Positions 6,767 through 12,802 of a stretch of 12,802 nt of DNA are shown here, piece after piece. Source of the stretch: Bacteroidales bacterium UBA5266. Lineage in GTDB: Bacteria; Bacteroidota; Bacteroidia; Bacteroidales; WCHB1-69. Made by a program: the position numbers and the translations under genes. Location: assembly GCA_002411545.1 (NCBI GenBank), contig DHTG01000062.1, positions 1 through 12,802 on the forward strand, in the 5' to 3' direction. Each line of letters starts with the position of its first letter. Position 1 is the stretch's first letter. Below the pieces are notes generated by a model that saw only the letters and a list, made by a program, of their open reading frames with translations, had not been told where the DNA came from and did not search any database.

Positions 6767-7843
6767 TTATTTCTTTTCATCGATAGAAATCAAACGATAT
6801 TTCTTTGTTCCCATTCCTAAGGTTTCGGCATAATTAATTTGGTGTTTACCGCTCACGGAATTCACTTTCATAAAAGCATCATCGCAAGCATGCGCTTGGT
6901 CAACCAGATTATGAGCAGCTGCTTCGATAGCCACAATATCGGTAGAAGCTAAAATGCCTATATCCCTAATAAAGGGGTTTTCGGGATTACTGCTGCAATC
7001 ACAACTGGGAGATACATTAATAATAATATTGAAATAAACGGAATTTTTATATTCTGTTGTTGTTTTAGCATATTCAACCAAACGTTCCAGGAAAAGTTGC
7101 TTTTTCTGCAAGTCTTCCGCATTCACAATGGCACCTGCCGGACAAACACTCACGCATTTACCACAGGCTATGCATTTGTTGCGGTCGATCATGACCGGAT
7201 TAAGCGTAATGGCATTGGCCGGACATTGAGGAACACACGCTGCACATTTGATGCATTTTTGATTATTCGTCGTTGGATAATCATTAAAATGCATGGCTTT
7301 TTTCCCTTCGGGCGTTGCCATTCCCATGGAAGCATTTTTTATACATCCTCCGAAACCAGCACTACCATGTCCTTTAAAATGACTGAAATAAATAATAGTT
7401 TCGTAATTATCAATATTCTTTCCGATTCGTGCTTTTTTAAAATTCCGTCCACCTACAACATCCAATTCCAATGTACCGGCATCATCTAATATGTCGATAG
7501 GAGCAAAAGTAAATCCGTGATCTTTGGCTAATTGAATATGGGTATCGGTATTCCGACGTTTGCCGGTATAGGCAACATTGGTCTCAATTAAAGTAGCGTT
7601 TAACGATTTGCATAGTTTTTCAACCATGGATGCAGGAACAAAATAGGCATTTCCTTCTTCACCGAAATGTACTTTAATTCCTACTTTTCCTTTTACATTA
7701 TCTTGAACATAGGAAAACAATTTCATGACAGCTTCTGGAGATATTTCGCGTGTAAAATACACATTGGCACTGTCGGTTTGTGCATGAACATAAATTGTTA
7801 GGTAGAAAAAAAGAGAAAAAGAGAAAAAGATTTTTTTTATCAT
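6767..7843 (-). CDS. DUF362 family Fe-S protein with ferredoxin domain and Sec-type signal sequence
   Basis: 358 residues, of the COG2768/DUF362 'uncharacterized Fe-S center protein' type. The DUF362 core is recognised from V-Y-F-T-R-E-I-S-P-E (28-37), H-F-K-G-H-G (155-160) and G-F-G-G-C-I-K-N (163-170). A two-cluster bacterial ferredoxin segment is inserted at ~195-237: C197-x2-C200-x2-C203-x3-C207 followed by P, and C224-x2-C227-x2-C230-x3-C234 followed by P; a further C-D-C lies at 281-283. All eight ligands for two 4Fe-4S clusters are present. The N-terminus (K3, K4, hydrophobic 5-18, then V-H-A before Gln22) looks like a cleavable Sec signal peptide with no twin-arginine motif. The ATG overlaps the DUF819 stop as ATGA, implying translational coupling. 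Electron transfer or redox sensing is a reasonable guess; the reaction is unknown. Confidence 0.85.
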   Translation of the reverse strand: MIKKIFFSFSLFFYLTIYVHAQTDSANVYFTREISPEAVMKLFSYVQDNVKGKVGIKVHFGEEGNAYFVPASMVEKLCKSLNATLIETNVAYTGKRRNTDTHIQLAKDHGFTFAPIDILDDAGTLELDVVGGRNFKKARIGKNIDNYETIIYFSHFKGHGSAGFGGCIKNASMGMATPEGKKAMHFNDYPTTNNQKCIKCAACVPQCPANAITLNPVMIDRNKCIACGKCVSVCPAGAIVNAEDLQKKQLFLERLVEYAKTTTEYKNSVYFNIIINVSPSCDCSSNPENPFIRDIGILASTDIVAIEAAAHNLVDQAHACDDAFMKVNSVSGKHQINYAETLGMGTKKYRLISIDEKK

Positions 7844-9027
7844 ATAAATAATTTAAAAAAGGTATACAAAAGAACCCCTAAATAAGTTCCTACGGCATAA
7901 CCCACCAAACCAATAACTATGCCACTAATCAACACTTTTTTATTTTTCATGGCACCGACTATCGGCGGGATGAAAGGCGGGGAACAAAGCAATCCCACAT
8001 GGGCAACGGTGAATAAATCGCCGGGCACCTTGGTGATGCGTGAAAAAATGATATGTATAATAACAGAAACAAACATAACATAAAGAACAAACAATCCGAT
8101 ATTAACCGCCGACATATTGATACTGTAAATATCAAATTGCGAAGCTACAACCACACTAAACATTAAAATAAAAAACATACCCAACTCAAATGTTTTCGGT
8201 AATTGACGTATTTTCTTAAAAAAAGAGGCAGCGATGGCCAATGTGGTAATCGTTAAAATAATAACCAATTCATTCAATTTGCCAAGCATAAGTATGGATA
8301 AACCCGCTCCGAAACCTAAAAAAACGATGGAAACCAATAATCCCAACATCATACGTGGAAATACTTTTTGATTGGTCATTCCTCCGTAGTTTTCAATGCC
8401 GTTGGTTTCTATTTCGCTTAATTCGGTGTTTTCAAGTGTAGTTGATTTGTCTTCAAAGGGAAGCAGTTTTCTAAAAAACCTATATCCGCCTGCTACAAGG
8501 AACATGATTAAAGGAAAGGTTACCAACATCTCGAAAGTATAAGTCAGCGCTATGGTTGTAGGATTAACATTCAAGGCTGCACCTAAGGCATAAAAATTCA
8601 TGGTTCCTCCCGTATATATAGAAGTCATCATGGCCGCAATTTTATCTAATTCATTGATACCTGAATATCTAAAAATAAAAAAAGCAGATATAACTGCAAC
8701 AATGATTGAAATGACGCCTCCGATTAAGGCCGCAATGGTTTTAGGTAAAGACTTAGTCCATAGCTTAAAATCACAATTAAACAACATCAGGGGAATAGCA
8801 ATGGGAACCGTTAGGTTTTGAATCCATGATTGGATAGATTTCATCGATTCGGCTTCAATGCCTTCTCCAACCGGAATCAATCCAAATAAGGCTAAAACAA
8901 CACCTATTGCATAAGCTATGATTACCGTTCCTACTTGTCGGGCTATTTTATAACGTTTAAATAAAAAAATAATTAATAATGGGGTAAGAATATAAATTAA
9001 ACATATAACTTCTACTGGCATAAACAA
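7840..9027 (-). CDS. DUF819 family polytopic membrane protein, putative transporter
   Basis: 395-residue inner-membrane protein with about ten or more hydrophobic segments separated by short loops, plus one longer polar loop around residues 188-220. Recognised as DUF819 (YjcL-like) from the P-I-A-I-P-L-M-L-F-N-C-D-F-K-L-W segment (~75-90) followed by a Gly-rich helix, from S-I-Y-T-G-G-T-M-N-F (~137-146), and from the C-terminal L-L-C-S-P-P-F-I-P-P (~349-358), which looks like a broken-helix transport motif. DUF819 proteins are thought to be transporters; no substrate can be assigned. ATG codons at 9027 and 9021 are both usable; the first was kept. It is the first gene of an operon with the DUF362 protein (4-nt overlap) and the outer-membrane barrel, with a promoter-like element ~60 nt upstream. 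Confidence 0.85.
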   Translation of the reverse strand: MFMPVEVICLIYILTPLLIIFLFKRYKIARQVGTVIIAYAIGVVLALFGLIPVGEGIEAESMKSIQSWIQNLTVPIAIPLMLFNCDFKLWTKSLPKTIAALIGGVISIIVAVISAFFIFRYSGINELDKIAAMMTSIYTGGTMNFYALGAALNVNPTTIALTYTFEMLVTFPLIMFLVAGGYRFFRKLLPFEDKSTTLENTELSEIETNGIENYGGMTNQKVFPRMMLGLLVSIVFLGFGAGLSILMLGKLNELVIILTITTLAIAASFFKKIRQLPKTFELGMFFILMFSVVVASQFDIYSINMSAVNIGLFVLYVMFVSVIIHIIFSRITKVPGDLFTVAHVGLLCSPPFIPPIVGAMKNKKVLISGIVIGLVGYAVGTYLGVLLYTFFKLFI

Positions 9028-9085
9028 TATCTTTAAATTTATAATAATATGTTAGTATTAAATACTGATACGTTAATTATTCATG

Positions 9086-9112
9086 CAAAAGTAAATAAAA
9101 AATAAGTACAAA
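9086..9112 (-). promoter_or_regulatory. Bacteroidota-type promoter for the DUF819 operon
   Basis: On the minus strand, TACTTTTG (9093-9086) matches the Bacteroidota -7 consensus TAnnTTTG exactly. A TTTG lies upstream at 9112-9109, but the 15-nt spacer is shorter than the usual 19-21, so the -33 assignment is doubtful. Expected transcription start is near 9079, giving a ~50-nt leader before the DUF819 ATG. Confidence 0.5.
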
Positions 9113-9119
9113 ATAAGTA
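9099..9119. repeat. 10-bp tandem direct repeat in promoter region
   Basis: AAAATAAGTA occurs perfectly twice, at 9099-9108 and 9110-9119, separated by one C, giving an 11-bp period (about one helical turn). The repeat sits directly upstream of the -7 element of the DUF819 promoter and just after the radical SAM stop codon. It could be a regulator site, an upstream promoter element or chance in AT-rich DNA. Confidence 0.6.
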
Positions 9120-9122
9120 ATT

Positions 9123-10067
9123 TTATTCCTGATAAAATTTGCCTTGCCAGGTGTTTAGTTCTTCCAATTTTCTTTCAATCATCTGCAATAATTGATAGTT
9201 TCTGATTAAATTCCAGCCGTTTACATATAAATATCGAGGAGGAACTTCTCCGGCAAAACGTTCAATCATAATATTTGGATGCAAGTCTTCAATAAATTCA
9301 ATCATAAATTGAACATACTCCTGCAATTCAAATAAATGAAAATCCTTTGGATGTTTTAGATAATGCATTGCCATGGGAGTATTTTTGATGATTTGCAATT
9401 GATGAAATTTTAATGTGTGTATAGGTAATTGAGATATGATTTTCGGCCAAGTCAACCATGTTTCTTTGGTTTCGCCGGGAAGGCCGATGATAAAATGAGC
9501 TCCGGCTCGTACGCCCATTTTATGTGTTAACTCCAACGCTTTTACCGATGCTTCAAAATTATGACCACGATTAATAGCTTGCAAGGTTTTATCGTTACAA
9601 CTTTCTATTCCATATTCAATAAGAACATATTTTGTTTCTGCCAAATGAGCAAAATAATCTAATTTTTCCTCATCGATGCAATCGGGACGTGTTCCTATAA
9701 TGAGTCCTATGATATTTTCATTTTCCAAAGCCTGATTATAGATACGTTTTAAGGTATCTAAATCAGCATACGTATTTGAATATGCCTGAAAGTAAGCCAA
9801 GTATTTATTTGCTCTACGATATCGATTCCGGTGAAATGCTATACCTTCTTCGATTTGTTGAGCTATACTTTTCTGGGGTTGACAATAGGAAGGATTAAAT
9901 GCGGCATTATCACAAAAACTACAACCACCTGCACTTAAAGTACCGTCACGATTGGGGCAAGAGAAACCTGCATGAATACTTATTTTTTGTACCCGTTGGC
10001 CGAATAAAGATTTAAGATATGCTGCATAGGCATTATATCTACGTGAGTGCTTCCAAGGATATATCAT
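9123..10067 (-). CDS. TIGR01212 family radical SAM protein (YhcC/YtqA-like)
   Basis: 314 residues, usual family length. The cluster-binding signature is the atypical one of this family: C37-x11-C49-x2-C52, within F-S-C-P-N-R-D-G-T-L-S-A-G-G-C-S-F-C, rather than the common C-x3-C-x2-C. Further family features are L-I-I-G-T-R-P-D-C (~137-145), Y-V-L-I-E-Y-G-I-E-S (~162-171), H-F-I-I-G-L-P-G-E-T (~212-221), where the Gly-rich loop contacts SAM, and L-K-F-H-Q-L-Q (~239-245). It is a cytoplasmic 4Fe-4S, SAM-cleaving enzyme. The Bacillus relative YtqA neighbours a tRNA wobble-uridine methyltransferase gene and has been linked to that modification pathway; transfer of this role here is inference. 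It begins 8 nt after the YbbR-like stop and closes the four-gene operon. Confidence 0.9.
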   Translation of the reverse strand: MIYPWKHSRRYNAYAAYLKSLFGQRVQKISIHAGFSCPNRDGTLSAGGCSFCDNAAFNPSYCQPQKSIAQQIEEGIAFHRNRYRRANKYLAYFQAYSNTYADLDTLKRIYNQALENENIIGLIIGTRPDCIDEEKLDYFAHLAETKYVLIEYGIESCNDKTLQAINRGHNFEASVKALELTHKMGVRAGAHFIIGLPGETKETWLTWPKIISQLPIHTLKFHQLQIIKNTPMAMHYLKHPKDFHLFELQEYVQFMIEFIEDLHPNIMIERFAGEVPPRYLYVNGWNLIRNYQLLQMIERKLEELNTWQGKFYQE

Positions 10068-10075
10068 AGGTTATC

Positions 10076-10486
10076 CTATTCGTTTTGTAAATGCAAACAG
10101 ATTCTTTCAGGTTGAATCTTCTTTACATTATCCGAAAATTTATGTTTTCCCTGTATATATTCAATAATTTGCTGTTTTTGAAAACAAATATTATTGTATT
10201 TCTTCTGGTAAGAAGATGCCATTTTCTGATAATCGATGATAATCTTTTTAGAAGTTAATTCAAGCGGCAATAATGACAAGCCTTTGTCTTCGAACGTAAC
10301 AATTAACACCGAATCGGAAAGAGATACTAAGCTCTTATCTTCGGGCAAATTTGTCAAAACAACTTTCAAGGAATAAGATGCGGAGTAGTTTGTCGACAAT
10401 TTAACCGCAAACAAAGCAAACAATGCCAGTATCCAACAAGTTAACAATACGGCATAGTTTCTTTGTCCGGATGATTTTCTTGCCAT
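10076..10486 (-). CDS. Short YbbR-like membrane-anchored protein
   Basis: 136 residues: a basic N-terminus (M-A-R-K), one transmembrane segment ~11-29, then ~105 extracytoplasmic residues with a YbbR-like strand pattern (Y-S-L-K-V-V-L-T-N-L-P, 38-48, and a V-L-I-V-T-F-E-D-K-G strand-turn, 60-69). The identification rests largely on context: in Bacteroidales a YbbR-domain protein commonly follows yajC. Those homologues are usually about 300 residues or more with several repeats, so this one is strongly shortened, holding one to two units. No frameshift is evident; the frame ends in a clean stop and the radical SAM gene starts 8 nt later. It lies 12 nt after yajC. Function is not known; YbbR proteins elsewhere (CdaR) regulate cyclic-di-AMP synthesis, but that is not implied here. 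Confidence 0.6.
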   Translation of the reverse strand: MARKSSGQRNYAVLLTCWILALFALFAVKLSTNYSASYSLKVVLTNLPEDKSLVSLSDSVLIVTFEDKGLSLLPLELTSKKIIIDYQKMASSYQKKYNNICFQKQQIIEYIQGKHKFSDNVKKIQPERICLHLQNE

Positions 10487-10498
10487 CTGCAGTATAAA

Positions 10499-10837
10499 TT
10501 ATTTTGCGGTAGAAGTTCCTACATCAGCAACATTTTGCGCAATAGCACTTTTTTCAACTTTTAATTTAGTAGCACCTTCCACTTCAATCACAACTGTATT
10601 TCCTTCAATTTCAAGGATTTTTCCATGTATACCACCAATTGTGATAATTTTATCTCCTCTTTTTAAGTTTTCTCTGAATCGTTGAGCTTCTTTATTTTTC
10701 TTAGTTTGTGGACGTATCATAAAAAAATAAAAAACTACAATTATTAAAGCAAGAAAAATAAAGGTTTGAACAGTACTTCCTTTACCACCACCTTCCGCTG
10801 TTTGTTGAGCAAATAAAACAATGTTTAATAAATTCAT
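10499..10837 (-). CDS. yajC: Preprotein translocase subunit YajC
   Basis: 112 residues, the normal size for YajC, an inner-membrane accessory of the Sec translocon that associates with SecDF. One transmembrane helix (~22-40) runs into the hallmark F-F-M-I-R-P-Q (38-44), followed by a basic segment with K-K-N-K-E-A-Q, then the small cytoplasmic beta domain with L-K-R-G-D-K-I-I-T-I-G-G-I-H-G (58-72) and V-E-V-E-G-A-T-K-L-K-V-E-K-S-A-I-A. A Gly-rich stretch (E-G-G-G-K-G, 15-20) precedes the helix, as is common in Bacteroidota. It starts 22 nt after the DUF1573 stop and lies 12 nt before the YbbR-like gene, so it is transcribed with both. Confidence 0.96.
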   Translation of the reverse strand: MNLLNIVLFAQQTAEGGGKGSTVQTFIFLALIIVVFYFFMIRPQTKKNKEAQRFRENLKRGDKIITIGGIHGKILEIEGNTVVIEVEGATKLKVEKSAIAQNVADVGTSTAK

Positions 10838-10859
10838 AAATCAATTATTAGAGTTATCA

Positions 10860-11318
10860 TTAAGGTAATTCAACGTTTGCAGTAAACCATAATTTAGTTT
10901 CTGCTGGATATGTATTAGCTTGTACAGCTACTTGTTTGCGCAGTAATCCTTTGTTATTTTCTGTATTTAAACGAACGGTAATAAAACCACTATCACCCGG
11001 TTTGACGGGTGTTTTTGTGAATTGAGCTACCGTACAACCACAACCCGGAACTACTGTTGAAATGATTAAATTAGCTTTTCCAATGTTTTTGAATTTATAG
11101 GTAAAACTAACTTGTTCTCCTTGTTTCAACGTTCCAAAATTATGCTCAATACGTTCAAATTCAAATTTTGGCATAGCAGGTTCTTTTTTAGAAATTTCTG
11201 CTGTGGCCGGTATGTGAATCAAATCTGTCGATATTTCATTATTGTCCTTTCTTGAACAACTGATTACAACAAAGAATAACAACAATATATATATAAACTG
11301 AATGTTAAATCGATGCAT
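10860..11318 (-). CDS. DUF1573 domain lipoprotein
   Basis: 152 residues from the chosen ATG. The frame stays open 26 codons further upstream (to 11396), but the start at 11318 fits better: it gives M-H-R-F-N, a hydrophobic stretch and a lipobox V-I-S-C with the lipidated Cys at residue 21, and a promoter-like TACTTTTG lies inside the longer version. The mature part carries the DUF1573 pattern: F-E-F-E-R-I-E-H-N-F-G-T-L, K-F-K-N-I-G-K-A-N-L-I-I and the V-P-G-C-G-C-T-V motif with two Cys, then P-V-K-P-G-D-S-G-F-I-T-V and N-T-E-N-N-K-G, an Ig-like beta-sandwich. It is expected at the periplasmic face of a membrane; function unknown. It is the first gene of the operon with yajC, YbbR-like and the radical SAM gene. 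Confidence 0.9.
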   Translation of the reverse strand: MHRFNIQFIYILLLFFVVISCSRKDNNEISTDLIHIPATAEISKKEPAMPKFEFERIEHNFGTLKQGEQVSFTYKFKNIGKANLIISTVVPGCGCTVAQFTKTPVKPGDSGFITVRLNTENNKGLLRKQVAVQANTYPAETKLWFTANVELP

Positions 11319-11339
11319 TTTTATTATATTTTTTATGTG

Positions 11340-11347
11340 CAAAAGTA
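11340..11347 (-). promoter_or_regulatory. Promoter -7 element for the DUF1573-yajC operon
   Basis: TACTTTTG on the minus strand (11347-11340) is an exact TAnnTTTG match and the same octamer as in the DUF819 promoter. The expected start near 11333 would give a leader of only ~15 nt before the ATG at 11318. No clear TTTG is seen 19-21 nt upstream. Confidence 0.5.
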
Positions 11348-11427
11348 GAAAAAATTTAGCTATCATATTCCATATTTCATCAAATATTAAAAACAAAGCA
11401 TCTTCTCGAATAATTATATCCTAATTA

Positions 11428-12705
11428 TCAAGTGTTTTGCAATAAATGCAATCCTATTCCACAATGTAAACAACGCTTTGTATTACAATATTTCTTCTTT
11501 AATTGAATCAATGCCTGTGAATGAAAAGCATTCGTAAAATCATTGCGTAGAGAAGAAAACACTTTGGTGATTTTATGTTTTTCAAAGGGCAATTCTTCAT
11601 AAAAAGCAATGGCTTTATCTTTCAGGATTTGATTTTGTTTTACATTACCCAATTGATACATATAAGGCAAAATCGCATTAATAATTAATGTATTAATAGC
11701 AGTTTTACCCAATCCCTTTTGTTTTCTTTGTGTTGGCACGCCAAATAAATAATGATTTTCCCAATAAGAACTAATTTTAACCTGAAAGTAAGACTGTATG
11801 ACTTTTACGGATTCTGCTTCTATGATTTTTGACAGCAATGCTGACGATTGATTAATCAAAGCAGCAAGTTGAGCCAAACGCTGAGTAGGAAATCCCGACG
11901 GATAGGTCTTTGCAAACTTCCACATCTCATTTGTACATATAGGATGTAATGAAAGTTTATTTTTCAAAAAAATATATTCATCTTGTAAACTTTTAGAATA
12001 TTCATCTTGAAATCCAGAGGACAATAAATCAGCTTGACCAAACAACATCGCTTCTAACTGAAATAAATTATTTTTATGTTTAGCTAAATAGTTTAATGGA
12101 GTAGATTTTGCTAATAAACGAAAAGGGAAATTATTGATGTTAAATCCAAAATAATAGGATAAAAACACATAAAAAGCTTCTTCTTGATTTTGATTGCATG
12201 AATGCAAGAGTTGCGTGACATAAGCTGCTTTCTCTTCCAATCGATCCATCAATAACCTATCTAACCAAGCATATAAACGAAAGGAATCTACTTGAGCAAA
12301 TTGTTTACCACAAGCAATATAATCTGCAGATTGCATAAAGGATTGATACATTTTAATTATTCTTTGCGGAATCAAAGGTTTAAGCTCTAATGTAGGAATT
12401 TTACAATCATTTGAAGCATAAACATCTTTATCATATTCATAAACCACATGTAAAATAACATTATTATACTCATCGTTTTTTTGATGATGATGTTTATTCC
12501 AATCGGAAGCTTTCACATGAATTTCGACACATCCTACCCAAAGAATATTATTCCATTTTATTTTCGCCTCTGAAAAATCCGGACCACTGTTTTGATTGGG
12601 CAATCCCACCGACAATATTTGCAGTTTTTCTCCGTCAGTGGTATAAGAATCATTAATATCAAACAATTTATGATTCCAAATATAATGTAATAGTTTTTCA
12701 TCCAT
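11428..12705 (-). CDS. DUF2851 family protein
   Basis: 425 residues, full length for DUF2851, a family found mostly in Bacteroidota. The start L-L-H-Y-I-W and the N-terminal conserved block are diagnostic: S-G-P-D-F-S-E-A-K-I (40-49), W-V-G-C-V-E-I-H-V-K-A-S-D-W (56-69), H-H-H (72-74), Y-N-N-V-I-L-H-V-V-Y-E-Y-D (80-92). The C-terminus carries C407, C412 and C415 (Y-C-N-T-K-R-C-L-H-C-G-I-G), a probable metal-binding knuckle typical of the family. There is no signal peptide or membrane segment, so it is cytoplasmic. Spacing of the Asp43 and Glu61 blocks recalls PD-(D/E)XK-like nuclease folds, but that is inference. It starts 12 nt after the T-tract of an intrinsic terminator and is separated from DUF1573 by 109 nt, so it is probably monocistronic or fed by read-through. 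Confidence 0.88.
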   Translation of the reverse strand: MDEKLLHYIWNHKLFDINDSYTTDGEKLQILSVGLPNQNSGPDFSEAKIKWNNILWVGCVEIHVKASDWNKHHHQKNDEYNNVILHVVYEYDKDVYASNDCKIPTLELKPLIPQRIIKMYQSFMQSADYIACGKQFAQVDSFRLYAWLDRLLMDRLEEKAAYVTQLLHSCNQNQEEAFYVFLSYYFGFNINNFPFRLLAKSTPLNYLAKHKNNLFQLEAMLFGQADLLSSGFQDEYSKSLQDEYIFLKNKLSLHPICTNEMWKFAKTYPSGFPTQRLAQLAALINQSSALLSKIIEAESVKVIQSYFQVKISSYWENHYLFGVPTQRKQKGLGKTAINTLIINAILPYMYQLGNVKQNQILKDKAIAFYEELPFEKHKITKVFSSLRNDFTNAFHSQALIQLKKKYCNTKRCLHCGIGLHLLQNT

Positions 12706-12717
12706 AATATTAATTGC

Positions 12718-12747
12718 AAAAAAAGGCTACCCTCACGGCAGCCTTTT
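12718..12747 (-). terminator. Intrinsic terminator
   Basis: Read on the minus strand: GGCTGCC (12743-12737), loop GTGAG, GGTAGCC (12731-12725), then seven T residues (12724-12718). The 7-bp stem has one G-U wobble and is extended by flanking A/T pairs (AAAA 5' of the stem). It follows the Ala/Pro-tailed gene at the window edge and precedes DUF2851. The T-rich flank TTTTATTTT (12744-12752) on the other side would also allow termination on the plus strand. Confidence 0.85.
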
Positions 12748-12768
12748 ATTTTCATAACCTAGCTTTTT

Positions 12769-12802
12769 TTAGTTAGCCGGAGCTGCTTCTTCTACTGGAG
12801 CT
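12769..12802 (-). CDS. C-terminal end of a gene with Ala/Pro/Glu-rich tail (possibly ribosomal protein S16)
   Basis: Only the last ten full codons are in the window: A-P-V-E-E-A-A-P-A-N, then TAA at 12771-12769. A terminator follows 22 nt later, which supports a real gene end. Acidic Ala/Pro/Glu tails of this kind are common on ribosomal protein S16 in Bacteroidota, but other proteins carry them too, so the identity is a guess. The alternative frames read Ser/Arg-rich and are less likely. Confidence 0.5.
   Translation of the reverse strand, partial: APVEEAAPAN

Noticed and set aside
7097..7489. 130-codon open frame on the plus strand
   Set aside because: Lies wholly antisense to the DUF362 gene, whose ferredoxin motifs prove the coding strand; no recognisable domain in the antisense product.
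8600..8821. 73-codon plus-strand open frame
   Set aside because: Antisense to transmembrane helices of the DUF819 gene; hydrophobic character is an artefact of the complement.
12706..12717. Possible separate promoter for DUF2851 between the terminator and its start
   Set aside because: Only 12 nt are available after the T-tract and no TAnnTTTG element was found there.
12558..12755. 65-codon minus-strand open frame spanning the terminator
   Set aside because: Overlaps the DUF2851 start in another frame and runs through the intrinsic terminator hairpin.

Overview
The window most likely comes from a member of the Bacteroidota, probably order Bacteroidales. It is AT-rich. Two minus-strand intergenic regions carry the phylum's -7 promoter word TAnnTTTG, as TACTTTTG. 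Start codons mostly lack a clear Shine-Dalgarno sequence. The right half holds a recognisable Bacteroidota housekeeping neighbourhood: DUF2851, a DUF1573 lipoprotein, YajC and a YbbR-like protein. No tRNA, rRNA, CRISPR array, insertion sequence or phage gene was found, and no gap between genes exceeds about 110 bases.

Left arm, plus strand, 3-5322. Four tightly packed genes look like one operon (2-nt gap, 20-nt overlap, 4-nt gap). They encode a PaaK/LuxE-type adenylate-forming ligase whose N-terminus lies outside the window; a fusion of an RsbW-like GHKL domain to GNAT acetyltransferase-like domains; a membrane protein with a Cache sensor, a SpoIIE/RsbU-type PP2C phosphatase and a C-terminal RsbW-like GHKL domain; and a single-domain STAS anti-anti-sigma-type protein. 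Together these make a complete partner-switching module (sensor phosphatase, kinase-like domains, phosphorylatable STAS protein) co-expressed with an acyl/aryl-activating enzyme. No sigma factor is visible. This is the most unusual part of the window.

Centre, minus strand, 9027-5334. A promoter near 9086-9112 precedes a DUF819 polytopic membrane protein, overlapped by 4 nt with a DUF362 protein that has two ferredoxin-like 4Fe-4S motifs and an N-terminal Sec-type signal sequence. After 29 nt comes an outer-membrane beta-barrel of the Omp85/BamA C-terminal type. This operon converges on the STAS gene with an 11-nt gap.

Right arm, minus strand, 12802-9123. The last codons of an Ala/Pro/Glu-tailed protein (possibly ribosomal protein S16) are followed by a strong intrinsic terminator, then DUF2851. 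A second TACTTTTG promoter starts a four-gene operon: DUF1573 lipoprotein, YajC, a short YbbR-like protein, and a TIGR01212 (YhcC/YtqA) radical SAM protein.

All functional calls rest on motifs read by eye; no database search was possible.
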